Assembly (NCBI GenBank): GCA_050948785.1
Contig: JBMNEM010000006.1
Location: forward strand, 186,001-250,000
DNA: 64,000 nt
Reading direction: 5' to 3'
Source: JAAZMI01 sp050948785
Lineage (GTDB): Bacteria; Bacillota; Dethiobacteria; DTU022; UBA8154
Shown here in pieces: positions 27,035-34,255 of the stretch (position 1 is its first letter; each line of letters starts with the position of its first letter). Below the pieces are notes generated by a model. That model was not told the origin of the DNA and did no database searches. It saw nothing but the letters and a program-made list of their open reading frames with translations. A program made the position numbers and the translations under genes.

Positions 27035-27151
27035 GCGCTTCCCGCCTTCCTTATGTTATAATAAAGAAGGCAGGGGAAGGGGAATGCCTCACCCCTCCCC
27101 CGGTCGCCCACGGTCTCAACCCTTCGGCACTTTTGAAAAGTGTCTTTTTCT

Positions 27152-27331
27152 TTATTTGCAGAAACATTCACCGCAGTAAGGGCATACTATCCCGCCGCAC
27201 CGCTTACAAACCTTGTCGTCATAGCTGTTCAATTCTTCGCCACATTCCCGGCAATGAGTTTCCCAGTAACGATTCCCCCGTAGCACCCACTGCTTGACTG
27301 CCTCGCCCCTTGACATCGCCGCAATACGCAT
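27152..27331 (-). CDS. Small double zinc-ribbon protein
   Basis: 59 residues starting MRIAAMSRGEAVKQWVLRG. It has three CxxC pairs (CRECGE, CKRCGG, CPYCGECFC), enough for one or two zinc sites. The ATG has GGAGGTG upstream. It lies downstream of the coiled-coil gene in the element. Function unknown. Confidence 0.6.
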   Translation of the reverse strand: MRIAAMSRGEAVKQWVLRGNRYWETHCRECGEELNSYDDKVCKRCGGIVCPYCGECFCK

Positions 27332-27472
27332 TGTTTTTCACCTCCAATTCTCATTCCTTCCATTTATCCGACGCTTAAATTCGCCCTTTTTAGCGGCTTT
27401 AAGCAGGAGGCGAAGGGCTTGCCTATTCGTTCCTGCCTAAAACCGCCGTAGGCCGTCCTAGTGGCCTTAGAA

Positions 27473-28186
27473 TCAAAGTAACCCTTTCATCCCGCCTGTA
27501 AACTGGTCAAAGGTTAAATCCTGCCTAATTTGTTCAACCGCCCGGGTGATCCGCATTTCGGCCATCATGTTTCTAGCCTGTAACTTTTCAACAACCGCCA
27601 TTTCCTGCTGCCGCCTCTTTTCTTCCGGGCTTGTAGTCGCCGCTGCCGCCTCGCCATGCAACCTATCTAACTGTGAAAAGATAAACGCCCTCTTGCTTGC
27701 GTCAAGGTCAACTTGGCCTGCCGCATCCGGTTCCTTTCCGGCAAAATAGTCGTAGTCCTCTTTGCTCGCCGGGCCGGGGTAATGCCTTTCAGCTATGCTT
27801 TTAACCTGCGTATATGCCACTGTAAATAAAGCCGGTTGCCGCTTCGCAACTTCTTCAGCTATGCTTAACAACTTATCCTTGCCGCCCGCTGTCAGCCGCC
27901 CCATCAGTAGTTCAACCTCCCGGCGCTCCTGCAGCAACTCTTGCTCCGTCATTGTCGGTATCGCCGGGGCCTGTGTATCCAGTGCAGCCAGGGCCTTCAC
28001 GTATTTTTTGGCATCATTTTCAGCAGTTTCCAATGCCTCTTTAAATATGGCCAGGTATTTCTTCCCCAGTTCCTTCAATGCCGCCGCTTTGCCCTCAAGT
28101 GTTAAGTGGTCATTCGTCCTGATCTCCGCTCGCTTGGTTACGTATTCCTGCCTTAGCCGTTCAAAATCTTCCACTTTAAAAAACAA
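27473..28186 (-). CDS. Helical coiled-coil protein next to terminase, unknown
   Basis: 237 residues, strongly helical and charged: YVTKRAEIRTND, KKYLAIFKEALETAENDAKK, then an Ala-rich region and a C-terminal LTFDQFTGGMKGLL. There is no catalytic motif or signal peptide. Its place right after the terminase genes would suit a packaging or head-size accessory in a phage-like module, but nothing in the sequence proves that. Confidence 0.55.
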   Translation of the reverse strand: MFFKVEDFERLRQEYVTKRAEIRTNDHLTLEGKAAALKELGKKYLAIFKEALETAENDAKKYVKALAALDTQAPAIPTMTEQELLQERREVELLMGRLTAGGKDKLLSIAEEVAKRQPALFTVAYTQVKSIAERHYPGPASKEDYDYFAGKEPDAAGQVDLDASKRAFIFSQLDRLHGEAAAATTSPEEKRRQQEMAVVEKLQARNMMAEMRITRAVEQIRQDLTFDQFTGGMKGLL

Positions 28187-28205
28187 CTCCTTTTTATTTT
28201 AATGT

Positions 28206-28806
28206 TTACCAACCTCTAGGCTTTGCGTAGAAAAACCTTGCGCCCTTCTGCCGCTTACCGTACCACGCCGCCAACGCCACCGCTAAAACTAAATCATCAT
28301 GCACCCCCTCCCGCCAGGCTTCGTAACTATCATGCGCCGTCTTAACATTGATTTTAACCTTGAAAGTTCAGCAGCTCCTGAACCAGCACCTGGGCCAGGG
28401 GCAGCCTGCTTGCAACTTTCAGATCACCTGATTGAAATAACACCTGCAACGTCGTGATCAAGTCTCGTTTGGGAACGTTAAACCCGCCGCTTACAGAAGT
28501 AACCTCATTCCCGCCGGTTATGGTAATAGCCACGGGCCGCAGCTTGGCTTTTCTGAATAAGTCCACCACGGGCCGCCCAACGCCTGTCGCATCCACTACC
28601 AGGGCCGCCTGTCCCCGCAGTTCCGGGGAACGCATCAGCGCTTGCACCCGGTCAACAATTGCCGGGTACGAAGTCCCCAGTTCGGGCCGCTCTAGATGTC
28701 TTACATGATAACCGGGCCGGGGGAGGGCCTGTGTCTTCTCAATAACCGTTATGGCCGTGTAATCTTGCGCCTGTCCCAGGTCAAGGCCGACGTAGTAATT
28801 AAACAT
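28206..28806 (-). CDS. Terminase large subunit nuclease domain, frameshifted near C-terminus
   Basis: RNase H-like nuclease half of a phage terminase. It opens MFNYYVGLDLGQAQDYTAI, with the first catalytic Asp in GLDLGQ, and continues VVDATGVGRPVVDLF with the second acidic site. The uninterrupted frame stops at 28354 after LLNFQG. One base out of frame it continues VKINVKTAHDSYEAW, EGVHDDLVLAVALAAWYG to a stop at 28206, restoring the conserved HDD motif of this family. A single extra base near 28359 explains the break. The ATG at 28806 overlaps the stop of the ATPase gene. It may be a mutation, a sequencing error or programmed frameshifting. Confidence 0.75.
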
Positions 28807-29563
28807 TAACACCACCTCCAAACAAGGGTTCCACTTTGTCCGTTATTGCCGCCTGCACCGTGTCGTAGGTGAATACTTGATCCACTGTTTCAACGAATTT
28901 GCATTGGTACTCTTGCTTGTACCACCAGTCGCCCAGCGCCGCCCGTTCCTCCTCAAGAAACTCCGGGGTTATCCGGGGGCAGTCCTGGGCCGGTATTAAT
29001 ATCCGCTCCCAGGTATCGCCGCCGTTCTCCCATGTTTCGAAGAAGTGTCCACGCTTGCCGAACGGCGTACTCATCAGGATTAACCGGCCACCGCTCACCG
29101 CCAGCATGGGTCTAACCGCAAAATACAGTTCATCAGGCACCCGGGCCGCCTCATCCTCCACAATGAGATCGGCACCGCTGTAACCTCTGACAGTTGCCTC
29201 TGTGCCGGGGAGGGAAACTATCCTGCTCCTGTTCCTTATGGTTAAAGACAGCCGGTTATCCTCCGTCAACTGGGGCCGTTCATCCAGCCGGTTAAGGGCA
29301 TCCTGCACCTTCCGGAAAAGCTCCCCTGATTGCCGCAGGGAAGGACTGACCAGCAGAATCAAGCTCCCGGGATAGAATAGGGCCTTGTGCAGGGCCAGAA
29401 TTGCTGCTGTGGTACTCTTACCGCTCTGCCGTGAACAGTTCAGCAGCAGCCGCTTACCGCTCCAGCGCAGGGCCTGGGCCTGCCAGGGGTCAGGGGTAAA
29501 ACCTAACATGCCATAGGCAAACTCCACCGGGTCAAGGGCCTGGGCTAAATCTTTACCCAACAT
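28799..29563 (-). CDS. Terminase large subunit, ATPase domain (separate gene)
   Basis: 254 residues forming only the packaging ATPase: adenine-binding DPWQAQAL, Walker A SRQSGKSTTA (near residues 45-54), Walker B ADLIVEDEAAR (near 130) and the coupling motif LMSTPFGKRGHF (near 163). The nuclease half is a separate, overlapping frame directly downstream (ATG inside the stop region, 8-nt overlap), so the large terminase is split into two polypeptides. It drives DNA into a prohead. It follows the small terminase gene with an 11-nt overlap. Confidence 0.88.
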   Translation of the reverse strand: MLGKDLAQALDPVEFAYGMLGFTPDPWQAQALRWSGKRLLLNCSRQSGKSTTAAILALHKALFYPGSLILLVSPSLRQSGELFRKVQDALNRLDERPQLTEDNRLSLTIRNRSRIVSLPGTEATVRGYSGADLIVEDEAARVPDELYFAVRPMLAVSGGRLILMSTPFGKRGHFFETWENGGDTWERILIPAQDCPRITPEFLEEERAALGDWWYKQEYQCKFVETVDQVFTYDTVQAAITDKVEPLFGGGVNV

Positions 29564-30056
29564 CCTGCTCTACCTCCTTTACCGCTGCAGCCAGGGCAAG
29601 CCGGGCATCCGGCCAGGGTTGCAGGGCATTGAGAATCACCGTCCGCAACTGCACCCACGCCGGGGCCAGGGTTATATTGACGGTTCCCTCCTGCTGCAAC
29701 TCTCCTTGCAGCTTTGCCAGTAGCTCCAAGCAGGAACGGGCCTCTCTTACCCCTTGCAGGGCCGTCCTAAGCTCCCCTGCGGCCTCTGCTTGCCTAAGAA
29801 TAGACAACGCCTTTGCTTGTAACTCCTGCACCTGGGCAAGCAGGTTATCAGCCTGGGCCACCTCTTTAGCTTCCCGTGCTTGGGTCAAGGCCGCCGGTAT
29901 GTGGTTGCTTTTATGCCTATGTAGGGCCGCTGTAGATACACCGTAACGTTTCGCTATGTTACGAAACGAATCACCGGCAAGCAGGGCTTTATTTATTTCA
30001 TTTACCTTTGCATGTTCGCAAATCGTGCATTTACGGCCTGTTCGCTGCTTAGTCAT
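29553..30056 (-). CDS. Terminase small subunit-like HTH protein
   Basis: 167 residues from ATG 30056 (AAGGAG 10 nt upstream), preferred to an ATG 12 codons earlier. The N-terminal part has CTICEHAKVNEINKALLAG and the helix-turn-helix SFRNIAKRYGVSTAALHRHK (about residues 24-45). A long helical segment follows (AQADNLLAQVQELQAKALSI), suited to oligomerisation, with a C-terminal interaction region. Position and layout match the small terminase that recognises the packaging site. The cognate pac/cos sequence would be expected nearby but is not identified. Confidence 0.78.
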   Translation of the reverse strand: MTKQRTGRKCTICEHAKVNEINKALLAGDSFRNIAKRYGVSTAALHRHKSNHIPAALTQAREAKEVAQADNLLAQVQELQAKALSILRQAEAAGELRTALQGVREARSCLELLAKLQGELQQEGTVNITLAPAWVQLRTVILNALQPWPDARLALAAAVKEVEQDVG

Positions 30057-30191
30057 TTGCACTATTCTCCTTGGTTTATTTTTGCCTTGCATTCTGCCCT
30101 CTCACACCAATTCAAAGCACCTCGCCCGCTACAAGCAACTTAGCACCGCATCCTTTTGGTATATCTCAATATACCTCCTCAATTCGCATAC

Positions 30192-30299
30192 CCCTACACT
30201 TCACCTACACTTGTAATCCAATTTCCATAACTTTCCCTTATATTCCTTCGCGTAAAAAGTTTATGGAAACAGCCTCCGAAGTGTAGGTGAAGTGTAGGG
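30192..30299. repeat. Iteron-like 21-bp inverted repeat, candidate replication origin
   Basis: A perfect 21-bp inverted repeat: 30192-30212 and 30279-30299. Each arm contains two CTACACTT/AAGTGTAG units 11 bp apart, so there are four iterons in 108 bp around an AT-rich centre. The right arm ends 2 bp from the stop of the P4-type primase-helicase gene. Primases of this class bind iterated repeats at their own origin, so an origin or replication-control site is likely. A terminator role is less likely because no T-run follows. Confidence 0.65.
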
Positions 30300-30301
30300 A
30301 A

Positions 30302-32449
30302 TTAATTTTTCACGTTATCGTAGACCAGCCCAATACCTATCCAAATACGCTTGCCAGCGTCCGGGTACTGATCGAATCCACTAGCAATTAACGTTTGCGT
30401 AAACCGCTTCCGGCCTAATGGGTATCTTTCGCCGTTTTCTTCGCACCAGGTTTTATAAGCCTTCCAAATTTCAGGATTAGACACCCGGGCCTGCGGCACC
30501 ATAACGCACTTATCGGCAATAAAATCTGCTAGCGGATCCATCTCCTGCCTGTATTCTTCAGTAGTTTGCTTAACCGCATCCGGGGGGTTCAGCCCCTCCT
30601 GCTGCCAGGCAAGGCAGCCTTCTACTAGCCATGCAAGGATTGCCGGGCCGGTTATTTCAGTATCGCACAGAATATTTTTAAGTTCCGGGTTGCGTTCGTT
30701 CGCCGGTATTACCTCGCGAAAAGGAATTTGCAATATTCGCCGCCAAATTGCCCCGTCGGGGCCGGTAACTTTTGGCCGGTTATTCGCAGCTAACCACAGC
30801 TTGAATTGTGGGACAAATTCAAAACTTTCCTGATACAGAAAACGGGCTGTTATAACATCACCACCGGTCAGCTGATTAACTAGTCCTTCCGCTAGCTTGC
30901 GCCCGTCCTCAACCTCCACGCTGACAACAAACCGCTTACCGGCCAGCCTTGCTATATCGTTCCGGGGGCCGCCACGGTTTTTGTTTGATAGGAATGCCTC
31001 AAAATCCGCTGTGCAGGCATAATCGCCAGCCGCAGCCATAACCGCCCTCAGGAAAGTGCTCTTGCCGGTCGCCGGGGGGCCGTATGAAAAGGCAAACTTT
31101 TCTTCGCTGACGTCGCCGGTAATACTATAACCTGCAAACCGCTGAACAAAGGCCCTAACCTGGGGATCAGGAATTACACGATCCAGAAAAGTTTCCCAAA
31201 CCTTACTTCTGATTTTTGGGTTATATTCGATTGGAGATATTTTCGTCAGGTAATCGCCCCGTTTATGCTCCTGTAATTCCCCAGTCCGCAGGTTGATTGT
31301 CCCGTTTTGGCAATTCAGCAGGAAGGGATCAGCATCGAATTGGTTCAATAAAATAGGTATGCCGGTCTCACTTTGTGCTAGAGAAACCATAGCTTTTAGC
31401 CTGTTTTCGCTCTCGCTCTTTAGCGCATGTTTTATAAACGCCTCCCGGTCGCGGTCGTCCTGAATTTTTGCAGCTTCAGCGTACATCTGCCGAACAGTTT
31501 TCTTGGCCAGGCGCTTAATTTTACCGGTTCGATCTTCTTGCCAATATTTACCGTTCCAGCAGTACCATTTTTTTGATTCATATGAGTACCGAATATCTGC
31601 GCCATGCAGTTCAACCAATCGCATAGCGTTCCCTAAATCGGTAAAATGCCGGGGTTCCGCCGCCGCCGGTTCCGCTTCCGGGCCGGGTTCCCACTCCGGG
31701 GCCGCCCCTGCCAGCCGCAAAAGTTCCGCTTTTGTACCGCCGTCGTTCAGCCAGTCCGTGATGTCTCCCTTGTCGGGCAGGCCGGGCAGTTCTAAAACTT
31801 TTACGCTCGCCGCCACGCCGTGCAGGTTCTTTGCAACGTCCTGGGCATGTTTGTACCCTGGTTCATCGTTATCGGGCAGCACAACCACGTTAGCGCCCGC
31901 CAGGGCCTCATTATAGCTGCTTCGCCACTTTCCCGCCCCCATCGGGCTTGTCGTCGCCGCCAGGTCCAGCCGGGCAAGGTTATTAACATCCTTCTCCCCT
32001 TCCGGGGTAAAGACTGTTCCCCCGGCCTCAACCGCCGCAACCACTTCCGGCAGCCGGTAAAGCACCGGCTTTACACCCTTTAAACCATTGATCCAACCCC
32101 CCCGGCCATTAGGCCGACGCTGAAAAAAGCGCTTGTCCGCCGTCCGGCAAACTTGGAAAAGCAGTTTACCATCCATGTTTTTGTAATCATACGTCGCAAT
32201 AATTTCTGTTTTGCCGCCGGTATGCCTTTCCGGTTTTTCGGGGAAAAGGTCGCTAACCCTGATCCCCAACGCCGCGCATATTTGCGAAACTTCGCAGCCC
32301 GCAAAACAATTCACCAAAATTCTGCCGTCGTCGCCTTCTGATACGTGCAAACTTTGCCTCTTATCTTCATGGGCAGGACACAGGGCCTGCCAACCAGCAC
32401 CGCTTTGTTTTACGCCCTTGAGGAGGGCTAAAAATTCACCGATCTTCAT
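30302..32449 (-). CDS. P4-type primase-helicase
   Basis: A 715-residue replication protein. An N-terminal CHC2-like zinc finger (LCPAHEDKRQSLHV, VNCFAGCEV) is followed by a TOPRIM primase domain (VFTPEGEKDVNNLARL, VVLPDNDEPG, about residues 140-230). A linker leads to a D5_N region (about 300-440) and an SF3 helicase with Walker A YGPPATGKSTFLRAV (near residue 460) and a WLAANNRPKV sensor segment. This is the alpha-type single-protein initiator used by P4-like satellites. It overlaps the upstream small gene by ATGA, and an iteron-like repeat follows it. It probably melts and primes the element origin. Confidence 0.92.
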   Translation of the reverse strand: MKIGEFLALLKGVKQSGAGWQALCPAHEDKRQSLHVSEGDDGRILVNCFAGCEVSQICAALGIRVSDLFPEKPERHTGGKTEIIATYDYKNMDGKLLFQVCRTADKRFFQRRPNGRGGWINGLKGVKPVLYRLPEVVAAVEAGGTVFTPEGEKDVNNLARLDLAATTSPMGAGKWRSSYNEALAGANVVVLPDNDEPGYKHAQDVAKNLHGVAASVKVLELPGLPDKGDITDWLNDGGTKAELLRLAGAAPEWEPGPEAEPAAAEPRHFTDLGNAMRLVELHGADIRYSYESKKWYCWNGKYWQEDRTGKIKRLAKKTVRQMYAEAAKIQDDRDREAFIKHALKSESENRLKAMVSLAQSETGIPILLNQFDADPFLLNCQNGTINLRTGELQEHKRGDYLTKISPIEYNPKIRSKVWETFLDRVIPDPQVRAFVQRFAGYSITGDVSEEKFAFSYGPPATGKSTFLRAVMAAAGDYACTADFEAFLSNKNRGGPRNDIARLAGKRFVVSVEVEDGRKLAEGLVNQLTGGDVITARFLYQESFEFVPQFKLWLAANNRPKVTGPDGAIWRRILQIPFREVIPANERNPELKNILCDTEITGPAILAWLVEGCLAWQQEGLNPPDAVKQTTEEYRQEMDPLADFIADKCVMVPQARVSNPEIWKAYKTWCEENGERYPLGRKRFTQTLIASGFDQYPDAGKRIWIGIGLVYDNVKN

Positions 32450-32649
32450 TCAAGCATGCCCTCCTTGACCCACTGCCGCCCCTGCTCGACGCCCTTCCAA
32501 AAGTGAACCATACATATTTTTCGCTCACGCTCAGTTTCAAGGTCTTTCCACTCCACGGGCCGCCCGCCGTCCATGTCGGCCACGGCCATAACGCCCTCAA
32601 GCTTACTTAGCATGTACCTCATTGCAGGTTTCGTGGTAATAGTCATCAT
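32446..32649 (-). CDS. Small protein coupled to primase-helicase, unknown
   Basis: 67 residues (MMTITTKPAMRYMLSKLEGV ...), with its TGA overlapping the primase ATG (ATGA), so the two are translationally coupled. It is charged and helical with no known domain. The Shine-Dalgarno is weak. It may be a replication accessory; this is position-based inference. Confidence 0.55.
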   Translation of the reverse strand: MMTITTKPAMRYMLSKLEGVMAVADMDGGRPVEWKDLETERERKICMVHFWKGVEQGRQWVKEGMLE

Positions 32650-32692
32650 TCATCAATTTTTTAAGCCGTTTTTCTTTCAGCTTATCTTGTGG

Positions 32693-32752
32693 TATAATCG
32701 CCTGTAGACACTAAATGCACCGCCTCCAGCCCCACTGGGGCCATTTTTTTTG
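32693..32752 (+). ncRNA. Possible short antisense-direction RNA of the element
   Basis: A TATAAT box (32693-32698), with only a weak -35 (TTTTCT, 17 bp upstream), is followed ~30 nt later by GCCCC-ACT-GGGGC (32729-32741) and eight T. It would give an RNA of about 48 nt, opposite to the replication genes, in the gap between the small primase-coupled gene and the zinc-ribbon/HTH gene. The terminator is the better-supported half. Confidence 0.35.
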
Positions 32753-32802
32753 TCTCCTTTTTTTCTCCCTTCGTTTGTGAATCTCTCTGTAGAATTTCGC
32801 AG

Positions 32803-33174
32803 CTAAATAGCCTCCCCCGCCCGTTCGTCCAACCATTGTAAAAACTTATCCTTAGGGATTACAATCCGCTTATCCCCCACGCGCACCGCCGGAAAGTCCT
32901 TTTTCTTCGTTAATCCATAAGCAACATTAGCCGAAACGCCCAACATTTTTTGGATGTCCTTAACGGTTAAGATAAATTTACCAGTTGTCATTTTCGCCGT
33001 CCCCCCACCGGGTTTTGAGATACCTTTCTTGTGTTTTTGCTCCAACCTCCACTCGTCGAACCCTTCATCGTCCGGCCAAACTTCGCACTTGCACCCAGGG
33101 CAAACAAAAAAATCACTGTTTTTGTCGGGTTCCATTAGCTCACTGCAAAACGGGCAATTAATTTGTTCGGGCAT
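32803..33174 (-). CDS. Zinc-ribbon fused to excisionase-type HTH
   Basis: 123 residues. Residues 1-58 are a four-Cys zinc ribbon (NCPFCSELM, CPGCKCEVWPDDEGFDEW) paralogous to the 82-aa protein at 26786. Residues 66-123 are a MerR/excisionase-type HTH with wing (TVKDIQKMLGVSANVAYGLT, FPAVRVGDKRIVIPKDKFLQW). The shared linker EQxxKKxxxKPG indicates that a common ribbon module was fused to DNA-binding. It is probably a regulator of the element's replication genes. Confidence 0.75.
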   Translation of the reverse strand: MPEQINCPFCSELMEPDKNSDFFVCPGCKCEVWPDDEGFDEWRLEQKHKKGISKPGGGTAKMTTGKFILTVKDIQKMLGVSANVAYGLTKKKDFPAVRVGDKRIVIPKDKFLQWLDERAGEAI

Positions 33175-33199
33175 GTTTTTACCTCCTTCCTATGTTTTT

Positions 33200-33230
33200 A
33201 AAATAAAAGCACCGGCCCTTTGCCAGTGCT
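33200..33230 (-). terminator. Terminator in element
   Basis: AGCACCGGC (33208-33216) pairs with GCCAGTGCT (33222-33230). On the minus strand the stem is followed by TTTTATTTT. Confidence 0.65.
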
Positions 33231-33316
33231 AAACCCTTGCTTTATCCTGTTAACACACTTTTTATTTAAACTTAATTCCCTCAACTCCATCAACTTGCCG
33301 GTGCATTGTTCCGCAA

Positions 33317-33481
33317 TTACTTTAGTTTGATGTTGATTTTTCCGGCATTGTGGGGGGTCAGGTCCACAGTTCCAAAAAGATTTTTCCTTTCGACATTCCC
33401 CCAAAATTCCCGCTCTGCCGCTCTCTTTTCCCGCTTCTCTTTTTCCCGCTCACGCTGTCGCTGCCTCCTTGGTAAAACCAT
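33317..33481 (-). CDS. Small basic phage-type protein, unknown
   Basis: 54 residues with a very strong ribosome binding site (AGGAGGTGA, 6-7 nt before ATG). The N-terminal half is extremely basic/acidic (RRQRQREREKEKREKRAAER), and the C-terminal half is NLFGTVDLTPHNAGKINIKLK-like with a TP motif seen in small phage proteins. Terminators flank it on both sides (33200-33230 and 33555-33598), so it may be its own transcription unit. Confidence 0.6.
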   Translation of the reverse strand: MVLPRRQRQREREKEKREKRAAEREFWGNVERKNLFGTVDLTPHNAGKINIKLK

Positions 33482-33554
33482 ATAATTCACCTCCTATTTA
33501 CCCAGCCGGCGCAGCCACGCACTGGATTTTTTTATGCTGCGCTAATATTTTTTT

Positions 33555-33598
33555 AACAAAAAATGCCGCCCGAAACCTATAAGGGTTTCAAGCGGCAT
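33555..33598 (-). terminator. Terminator upstream of the 54-aa gene
   Basis: ATGCCGC (33563-33569) pairs with GCGGCAT (33592-33598), with an inner GAAACC/GGGTTTC stem. The minus strand then reads TTTTTTGTTAAAAAAA. It shields the element from transcription entering from attR. Confidence 0.75.
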
Positions 33599-34067
33599 TG
33601 CACCTTTGTCCACCGCGGCTGTCCTTCATCACCTTGGAACGATAGGGGGTTACGCGGTTTGTGTTTCTTGCTTGATATTTCCTTCTATCCTTAACATACC
33701 TTAAACATTATGCAATGTCAAGCATTAATGTGTAAAATAAAGCATGTAAAATATATTTACCACCTGTCAACAAATACAGCCCTAAACGCCTCTTTTTGAG
33801 CAAGATATACAGCTTTTAATAGTCCGTCAAGTTCGATATAACCTTTGTTTGAATAGCACTGGTTATTTGTAAACTGCCTTTACTGATGATATTTACTTTC
33901 GATGTTCTAAGATAAAAAGCCGGTTGTTCCGTACACACTTCGTACACACTACAGGGGATAATTAGATAATATTAGGGGGTACAACCTTTTTGAAGGAAGG
34001 CTATAAATGCCGTGTTTGTGGGGATTAATGCTACCAGAAGATATTAGAAGGAATGTCTTTCTCGTTC
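33599..34067. other. Right end of element: non-coding att-flanking region
   Basis: 469 bp without a convincing gene. It contains the right arm-type repeat (33931-33950) and short AT-rich near-repeats with CATTATGCAATG and CATTAATG (33706-33730). A repressor gene, which one might expect in a phage-like element, is not found here. Confidence 0.4.
33931..33950 (+). repeat. Right integrase arm-type site candidate
   Basis: Identical to 25017-25036 over 20 bp (two GTACACACT units) and in the same orientation, 117 bp inside the attR core. Confidence 0.65.
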
Positions 34068-34112
34068 TTCGGGACCAAGAGGCCGCGGGTTCAAATCCCG
34101 CCGCTCCGACCA
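34068..34112 (+). repeat. attR: 45-bp core repeat
   Basis: Perfect copy of the tRNA-Pro 3' segment at 24912-24956. It lacks the tRNA 5' half, so it is not a second functional tRNA. Confidence 0.92.
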
Positions 34113-34255
34113 AATAATTAACCCCTTTTAAAAGGAACCGTGAGGCTCTCAAGTCTCACGGTTGTTTTTTTAAGGAATGCATTTGTAAGCAATAATCATT
34201 CATTCACAAGCAATAAAGATCCTTAAAATGAAAGTCCTTTAAGGCGAAAAAGGGG

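Larger units (their letters stand above)
24957..34112. mobile_element. 9.2-kb tRNA-Pro-integrated phage-satellite-like element
   Basis: Bounded by the 45-bp att repeats, with a tyrosine integrase beside the tRNA. In order it has: integrase, 57-aa protein, divergent excisionase-like gene, zinc-ribbon proteins, a coiled-coil protein, a split large terminase, small terminase, iteron-like inverted repeat, P4-type primase-helicase, and small regulators. There are no portal, capsid, tail, lysis or conjugation genes. This is the gene content of satellites that replicate alone and borrow virions from a helper phage. The helper and mobility are inferred, not shown. Confidence 0.85.

Noticed and set aside
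33198..33404. 68-aa minus-strand ORF in the satellite
   Set aside because: It overlaps in another frame the 54-aa gene at 33317-33481, which has a far better ribosome binding site; it also crosses a terminator.
34068..34112. Possible second tRNA-Pro
   Set aside because: Only the 3' 45 bp are present; there is no 5' acceptor strand or D-arm. It is the attR copy.
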